DNA of 9,824 nucleotides from an uncultured Oscillospiraceae bacterium (lineage in GTDB: Bacteria; Bacillota_A; Clostridia; Oscillospirales; Oscillospiraceae). Within the stretch, counting starts at the first letter, position 1. Each line of letters starts with the position of its first letter. Made by a program: the position numbers and the translations under genes. The notes beneath the pieces are model-generated. The model was not told the origin of the DNA. It searched no databases and was given only the letters and a program-made list of their open reading frames with translations. The DNA is taken from the NCBI GenBank assembly GCA_910579155.1, contig CAJTTS010000110.1, positions 1 to 9,824 on the forward strand, written 5' to 3'. Shown piece after piece: positions 5,622-9,824 of the stretch.

Positions 5622-7694
5622 TCAGTAGGAAGCGTGTCTCCTGTTCTGATCCATCGCGGCGATTCTCTGCATCTCCGCATCTGTCAGCTCAAAGTCGAAA
5701 ATATCAAAGTTTTCGGCAATGTGCGCCTCATTGCTGGAACCGGGAATGGCAATATTGCCCGCCTGGAGATGCCAGCGCAGCAGAACCTGTGCAGAGGTCT
5801 TGCCGTGTGCTGCCGCGATAGAGGAAATTGTGGGGTCGTTGAACAACTCCTGCGTGTGGCCCCGCCCGCCCAAGGGGAACCAGGATTCCAGAACGGTCCC
5901 GTACTGTTTCAGATGTTCCTTCATAGCGGTACTCTGGTAATGGGGGTGCGTCTCATTCTGGAGCAGCGCCGGGGTGATCGTGGTGGCATTCACCAGCCGA
6001 TCAAAATCCTCCGCCGTGTAGTAGTTGGACAGCCCGATGGAGCGGAGCTTGCCCTCGCTGACGGCCTGCTCCATGGATTTATAAGCGTCTACATCGTTGC
6101 TGGGCTGGGAATGATGCAGGATCATCAGGTCAATATAGTCCAGGTTCAGCCGCCGCAGGGAGGCATCAATCGCCGCCGCTCCGTTGCCGAAGTCGGAGGT
6201 CCACATCTTGGTCGTGACAAAAATCTCCTCACGGGTCACAAGACCTTCGTCAATGGCCCGCTGGATGCCCCGGCCCACGCCCTCCTCGTTGCCATAGATA
6301 CGGGCGGTGTCGATCAGCCGGTAGCCGTCCCGCAGCGCCCAATAAACGGAGTTCTCTGCCTGCTGGTTACTGAGGGTATAGGTTCCGATGCCTAAGATGG
6401 GCATTTCAATCCCGTTGTTCAGCGTGACGGTCCCTTTTTCCAAGTCAAAATCTGTGCTGCTCGTATTCTGGCTGGGTGTATTCGGAGTGCTGGGGGTGCG
6501 GTCAAGGATGCCGCTGTCCTTCAGCCAGGATTCCACTGCCTGCTCCGCCGCACTCCGGTCATTCTGCGCGGTCTGCCCGCGCATTGCCAGACCGTCCAGC
6601 ACCGTGGCATTGGAGCATTTGGATGTAATCGTCCCCTGGGTCCCCGCCAGACCGCTGCCCTCGTTGGTAGAGAAGGGCAGAACCGTTTTGCCGGACAGGT
6701 CATAGGTTTCCAGGAAATTGTAGACGATCATGGGCATATCCCCATTCCAGATCGGATAACCCAGGAACACTACATCATAGTCTGCCATATTTGTTACGCT
6801 GTCCGCCATTTCCGGGCGGGCATTCTGGCTGCTCTCCTGACGGGCGATCTCCAGCATCTCATTATAATCGGAGGGATATGGTGTTGTGGGGCGAATTTCA
6901 AACAAATTGCCTCCGGTCTTTTCAGCAATCATTTCCGCCACAATAGCGGTGTTACCCTTTTCCACAACGCCCACGTTATAGTTTTCGCCAGCGCGTGAGA
7001 AATAAGCTATCAGGATTTTACTGCCGGATGTATCATGGCCGGGTTGTGTGGTGTCCGCCGGGGGTGTGACGGCAGCGCCACGGGTGAGATACCGATGGAG
7101 GATCACCGCCACCTGTGCGCGGGTAGCCTGTCCCTGGGGAACAAAGCGGTTGCCGTCCATGCCGCTGATGATTCCCTCGGCTCTGGCCCAATCCACGGCC
7201 TGCCCCGCATAGGAGGCAATGCTGGATTCATCCGCGAAGTCCGTGCCGCGTCCGGCTGCGGGACTGCCATCATACCGCCAGAGAATCGCAGCGATCTGCT
7301 CACGGGTCACAGGATCGTTGGAGCCAAAGCGCCGGTTTCCGTAGCCGGAAATGATTCCGTTGGCAGACGCCCAATTTGCGGCACGGTTATAATACGCATT
7401 TGCCGCCACATCAGAGAAGTCCGCACTTCCAGTGACTGCCGGACTTCCGGCCGCCCGGTAAAGGACAGCGGCCAGCATCGCACGGGTCATGGTGGTATCG
7501 GGGGAGAACGCAGTACCAGATGTTCCGCTCATGATGCCGTTATCCCGGCACCAGACAGCGGCCTCGGCATACCATGCGTCTGCCGTTACATCGGAAAAGC
7601 CGGTGTCCTCCACCGCCGCCATTGCGGGGACGCACAAGCCCATAGCCAGGGCAAGCGTCAAAATGATTGCGTATAGCCTTTTGATATTTTTCAC
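5622..7694 (-). CDS. Exported fusion: signal peptide + 3 SLH repeats + flavodoxin + aldo/keto reductase
   Basis: A 690-residue protein predicted to sit on the cell wall outside the membrane. Residues 1-26 are a signal peptide (basic start, hydrophobic core, AMA cleavage site). Three SLH repeats follow at about 31-80, 92-140 and 152-202; each carries the TRxx motif (TRAM, TREQ, TRAQ) that binds secondary wall polymer. After a Pro/Thr linker comes a flavodoxin domain at 226-393 (KILIAYFSRAGENYNVG, GYPIWNGDMPM, LSGKTVLPF), which should bind FMN. After a second Ser/Thr/Pro linker comes a full aldo/keto reductase at 417-686 with the complete catalytic tetrad D462, Y467, K496 and H527. The cofactor loop reads IPGSSN instead of the usual IPKS, hinting at a changed NADPH preference. 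The GTG start has a GTGAGGA site 6 bases away. It lies 33 bases after the permease gene and is the third complete gene of the operon. Substrate unknown. Confidence 0.93.
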   Translation of the reverse strand: MKNIKRLYAIILTLALAMGLCVPAMAAVEDTGFSDVTADAWYAEAAVWCRDNGIMSGTSGTAFSPDTTMTRAMLAAVLYRAAGSPAVTGSADFSDVAANAYYNRAANWASANGIISGYGNRRFGSNDPVTREQIAAILWRYDGSPAAGRGTDFADESSIASYAGQAVDWARAEGIISGMDGNRFVPQGQATRAQVAVILHRYLTRGAAVTPPADTTQPGHDTSGSKILIAYFSRAGENYNVGVVEKGNTAIVAEMIAEKTGGNLFEIRPTTPYPSDYNEMLEIARQESSQNARPEMADSVTNMADYDVVFLGYPIWNGDMPMIVYNFLETYDLSGKTVLPFSTNEGSGLAGTQGTITSKCSNATVLDGLAMRGQTAQNDRSAAEQAVESWLKDSGILDRTPSTPNTPSQNTSSTDFDLEKGTVTLNNGIEMPILGIGTYTLSNQQAENSVYWALRDGYRLIDTARIYGNEEGVGRGIQRAIDEGLVTREEIFVTTKMWTSDFGNGAAAIDASLRRLNLDYIDLMILHHSQPSNDVDAYKSMEQAVSEGKLRSIGLSNYYTAEDFDRLVNATTITPALLQNETHPHYQSTAMKEHLKQYGTVLESWFPLGGRGHTQELFNDPTISSIAAAHGKTSAQVLLRWHLQAGNIAIPGSSNEAHIAENFDIFDFELTDAEMQRIAAMDQNRRHASY

Positions 7695-7727
7695 AGTTGT
7701 TCCTCACTTTCAATGTTTATTCATGTG

Positions 7728-8609
7728 CTACACGATAAGGTCTACGATCCATCCGGTCAGCAGCGCGAACAGAACAGTAAAAACCAGATATGCCGCAAAC
7801 CGTTTGGTTCCCAACACGATCTTCACCGCGCCGAGATTAGTGATCTTTGTGGCCGGGCCGGTAATCATGAACGCTGCCGCGCTGCCCATGCTCATGCCGT
7901 CCACCAGCCACATTTGCAGGAGGGGAATGGTTCCGCCGCCGCAGGCATAGAGAGGGACCCCGATGGTCGCCGCCATCAATACGCCAAAGCCCCGATTGTC
8001 CCCAAATAAATCCGCCACCAGATCAGAAGGCACATACCGTTGGAACAAAGCGGACAACGCCACGCCCAGCAGGAACATGGGGCCTGTCGCTTTGACGTTG
8101 CGGCCCAGGTTCTTCAGAAACCGCAGCAGCGGATCGGGGTCCGTATCCCGGCTGGTAGGTTCACCAAAACCAGAGAAGTTGAAAAACGCTTTTTCCTGAT
8201 AGGCAAACCGGATCAGCAGACCGGCGGCAATGCCGCACAGGAAACAGGATGCAATGCGGATCGCCAGCGGCGTGGTTCCCAGGACCATACTGTATAGAAT
8301 CAGTTGGGGGTTAAGCAGGATAGAACTCATCATAAACGCCGCCAGCCAATCGTCTCGGATGCCGCTGCGGGAGAACGCCGCCGCCAGAGGAATGGTCCCA
8401 TACATACACAGCGGCGAGGCGATCCCCAACGCGCTGGCGGCGATGATCCCCCGCAGAGAACGGAAAGCCCTGTGGATATAGTCTTTGAGAAAAACGGAGA
8501 CGGCAGACCCCAGCACCATGCCGAGGACCCAATAGCGGAAGATCTGCGAGAACTGGAGGCTGAAATAGTACCAGAGATAAATGCCCTCCCGCTGCAGGGA
8601 CTCAATCAT
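7728..8609 (-). CDS. UPF0718/ArsP-like permease (DUF318 family)
   Basis: An integral membrane protein of 293 residues with about eight hydrophobic segments, in two related halves split by a hydrophilic loop (about 138-160). Each half has the family signature of a cysteine-glycine turn followed by a Pro-containing helix. The first is SPLCMYGTIPLAAAFS (65-80) followed by SILLNPQL; the second is VPLYACGGGTIPLLQMW (208-224) followed by MITGPATK. In the better-known ArsP members these turns read CSCG and export trivalent organoarsenicals. Here one cysteine is kept in each (C68, C213), so the substrate may differ. The start ATG overlaps the end of the lipoprotein gene by 8 bases, which indicates translational coupling. 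It is followed after 33 bases by the surface reductase gene. A transport link between the inside of the cell and that enzyme is inferred. Confidence 0.85.
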   Translation of the reverse strand: MIESLQREGIYLWYYFSLQFSQIFRYWVLGMVLGSAVSVFLKDYIHRAFRSLRGIIAASALGIASPLCMYGTIPLAAAFSRSGIRDDWLAAFMMSSILLNPQLILYSMVLGTTPLAIRIASCFLCGIAAGLLIRFAYQEKAFFNFSGFGEPTSRDTDPDPLLRFLKNLGRNVKATGPMFLLGVALSALFQRYVPSDLVADLFGDNRGFGVLMAATIGVPLYACGGGTIPLLQMWLVDGMSMGSAAAFMITGPATKITNLGAVKIVLGTKRFAAYLVFTVLFALLTGWIVDLIV

Positions 8610-9663
8610 CCAGGCTCACCAACTCATAGGTTCGGCTGCCCAGGCCGATTTCTTCCGCGTGTTCCAGCGTGTGCAGGCCGTTGCGGGATTCAATGCGGTT
8701 GATAAGGGACTGCCCGTCCTCTGCCGCATACACAAGGTCAATACAAGCCTGATCCAGTGCCACCGGGTCGGTGGAAGCCAGGATACCGATGTCGTGCATA
8801 TCCGGTTCGGCGGGGTTTCCATCGCAGTCGCAGTCCACGCTCAGACGGTTCATGACGTTGATGTATACAATCTGACTATCCAGGGCATCCACCACAGATT
8901 TTCCGGCCTCGCCCATAGATTCCAGGAAGGGGTCTTGTTCTCCACCCCAGGGGCTGGTCCGGCTGGTTCCGGCGGAATGTATCCAGCATTTGCCCTCACT
9001 GGAGCCAAGACCGATGGAAATATTTTTGATGGCCCCGCCGAAGCCCGCCATAGCGTGGCCCTTGAAATGAGACAGCACCAGATAGGAATCGTAATCGGCA
9101 AAATGCTCCCCCACAAAGTTTTCCGTCAGATGGGTCCCGCCCTCCACCGGCAGGGACAGAGAGCCGTTCTCGTCCAGAATGACCACATCCGCAATGGCGG
9201 TAAATCCGTGATCCTCCGCAACCTGATAATGGGCGGCGGTGCTGGAGCGGGAGCCGCCATAGGCGGTGTTGCACTCCACGATGGTCCCATCCACAAGCTG
9301 AACAACATCTTTGATGAGGTTCGGGTCCAGGTAGTTGCTGGCGGGCGGCTCACCCGTGGACAGTTTTACCGCTACATTTCCATTCGCTTCCCAGCCCAGG
9401 GCCTCATAAGCCGCCATCAAACCCTCTGGTGAAATGTCCGTAGTCATATAGACTACCGAACTGCTTTCTGCGCCAGCGGGTGTATCAGCCTCTGCCGAAT
9501 CATCGGGGCCCTCCGGCGCGGGATCAGGCGCAGTTGTTCCCTGAGAAGCGGACGTTATGTCCCCCGCCGGGGGCGTCTGCTCTTGGGTGTTGGCGCATCC
9601 TGCCAGAAGCAACGCCAGCATGACAGCCAGAAAGGATTTCAAGTATAAGTATTTTTTCATCAT
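8602..9663 (-). CDS. DUF362 (COG2768-type) lipoprotein
   Basis: A 353-residue exported lipoprotein. Residues 1-23 form a lipoprotein signal with lipobox LAGC (Cys23). A Ser/Thr/Pro/Ala/Asp-rich linker follows to about 68, then a DUF362 domain recognisable from VAVKLSTGEP (97-106), CNTAYGGSR (131-139), LSHFKGHAMAGFGGAIKN (177-194), CWIHS (206-210) and DPVALDQACIDL (279-290). Many COG2768 proteins carry a ferredoxin-like insert of CxxCxxCxxxC clusters in this area. It is absent here, leaving only DCDC at 247-250. The family's function is not established; iron-sulfur or redox roles have been proposed. The start is ATG 9663, or more likely the second ATG at 9660, because the strong GGAGGAGG site sits very close. 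An upstream in-frame start at 9699 would spoil the signal peptide. The start overlaps the preceding gene's stop, and its end overlaps the permease start. Confidence 0.88.
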   Translation of the reverse strand: MMKKYLYLKSFLAVMLALLLAGCANTQEQTPPAGDITSASQGTTAPDPAPEGPDDSAEADTPAGAESSSVVYMTTDISPEGLMAAYEALGWEANGNVAVKLSTGEPPASNYLDPNLIKDVVQLVDGTIVECNTAYGGSRSSTAAHYQVAEDHGFTAIADVVILDENGSLSLPVEGGTHLTENFVGEHFADYDSYLVLSHFKGHAMAGFGGAIKNISIGLGSSEGKCWIHSAGTSRTSPWGGEQDPFLESMGEAGKSVVDALDSQIVYINVMNRLSVDCDCDGNPAEPDMHDIGILASTDPVALDQACIDLVYAAEDGQSLINRIESRNGLHTLEHAEEIGLGSRTYELVSLDD

Positions 9664-9824
9664 GTTCCTCCTCCATTCGGATCGTTGACAGCAATCCATA
9701 CATCATCCTGCCATTCGTACCAATGCGTTCCGCTGATGCGGTAGGTTCCTCTGGCGCCGTAGGCGTTGGCATTTATAGCAACAATCAAAAATAAAGCCAA
9801 AAGTTGACAGCAGTGGTATAACAG
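9660..9824 (-). CDS. C-terminal end of a small membrane or secreted protein, cut by the window edge
   Basis: The minus strand is open from the last base of the window to a TGA at 9660-9662, giving 54 residues. The stop overlaps the lipoprotein's ATG (ATGATG), as expected in an operon with coupled translation. The segment holds a hydrophobic stretch (LLALFLIVAINANA, about residues 8-21), followed by a tail rich in Trp, Tyr and Gly with THWYEWQDDVWIAV near the end. The hydrophobic part followed by ANA looks like a signal peptide cleavage site, so the mature form may be a secreted peptide of about 33 residues. Equally, it could be the last membrane span of a longer protein. I do not recognise the family. 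Coding is supported by the frame, the overlap and the ordinary codon use. The gene start lies outside the window. Confidence 0.6.
   Translation of the reverse strand: MLYHCCQLLALFLIVAINANAYGARGTYRISGTHWYEWQDDVWIAVNDPNGGGT

Noticed and set aside
5598..6395. Rightward open frame of 265 codons
   Set aside because: It is the antisense shadow of the aldo/keto reductase domain, whose catalytic tetrad is intact on the other strand.
7035..7676. Rightward open frame with an apparent internal repeat
   Set aside because: The repetition mirrors the three SLH repeats encoded on the minus strand, so it is not a separate repeat protein.
9524..9772. Leftward 82-codon frame at the operon head
   Set aside because: It overlaps the lipoprotein start in another frame. 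Its sequence lacks a ribosome site, while the lipoprotein has a lipobox and the upstream fragment joins it by an exact stop-start overlap.
9804..9809. Perfect TTGACA on the plus strand near the right edge
   Set aside because: It lies inside the leftward coding fragment, and no rightward gene begins in the window. It is most likely a chance match.

Overview
The window looks like the edge of a mobile element from a Gram-positive anaerobe of the gut Clostridia type (an Oscillospiraceae- or Lachnospiraceae-like host is an inference, not proven). The reasons are AAGGAGG-type ribosome binding sites, a large serine recombinase of the Clostridia mobile-element kind, three S-layer homology (SLH) repeats on an exported protein, a classical lipobox, and GC content of about 57-65% in most genes. 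No tRNA, rRNA, CRISPR array or insertion sequence was seen.

Left part (1-3830, all leftward): a mobile-element module. A DinG/XPD-type iron-sulfur helicase (1211-3139) overlaps by ATGA a 49-residue SHOCT-like protein (1065-1214). This is followed by a large serine recombinase (start at 1000) that runs off the left edge. A small Cro/CI-type regulator (3522-3830) lies upstream, separated by a 380-base structured gap.

Middle part (3831-5583): a lower-GC stretch (about 40-48% in the lines counted). It holds a 490-base noncoding segment full of strong inverted repeats, a rightward XRE regulator (4318-4710) with a terminator, an 11-bp-period tandem repeat, a perfect two-way terminator, and a leftward OmpR/PhoB-type response regulator without an ordinary start codon.

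Right part (5622-9824, leftward, higher GC): a tightly packed apparent operon. In transcription order it holds the C-terminal end of a small membrane or secreted protein (cut by the right edge), a DUF362/COG2768-type lipoprotein, a UPF0718/ArsP-like permease, and a 690-residue exported protein that joins a signal peptide, three SLH repeats, a flavodoxin domain and a complete aldo/keto reductase. The response regulator follows in the same direction.

The most interesting content is this right-hand operon. It predicts a cell-surface redox enzyme anchored to the wall and made together with a lipoprotein and a membrane permease. An NAD(P)H-type reductase and an FMN-type flavodoxin outside the membrane raise an unsolved cofactor question. 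The combination may be an undescribed extracytoplasmic electron-transfer or detoxification system, but its substrate cannot be read from the sequence.
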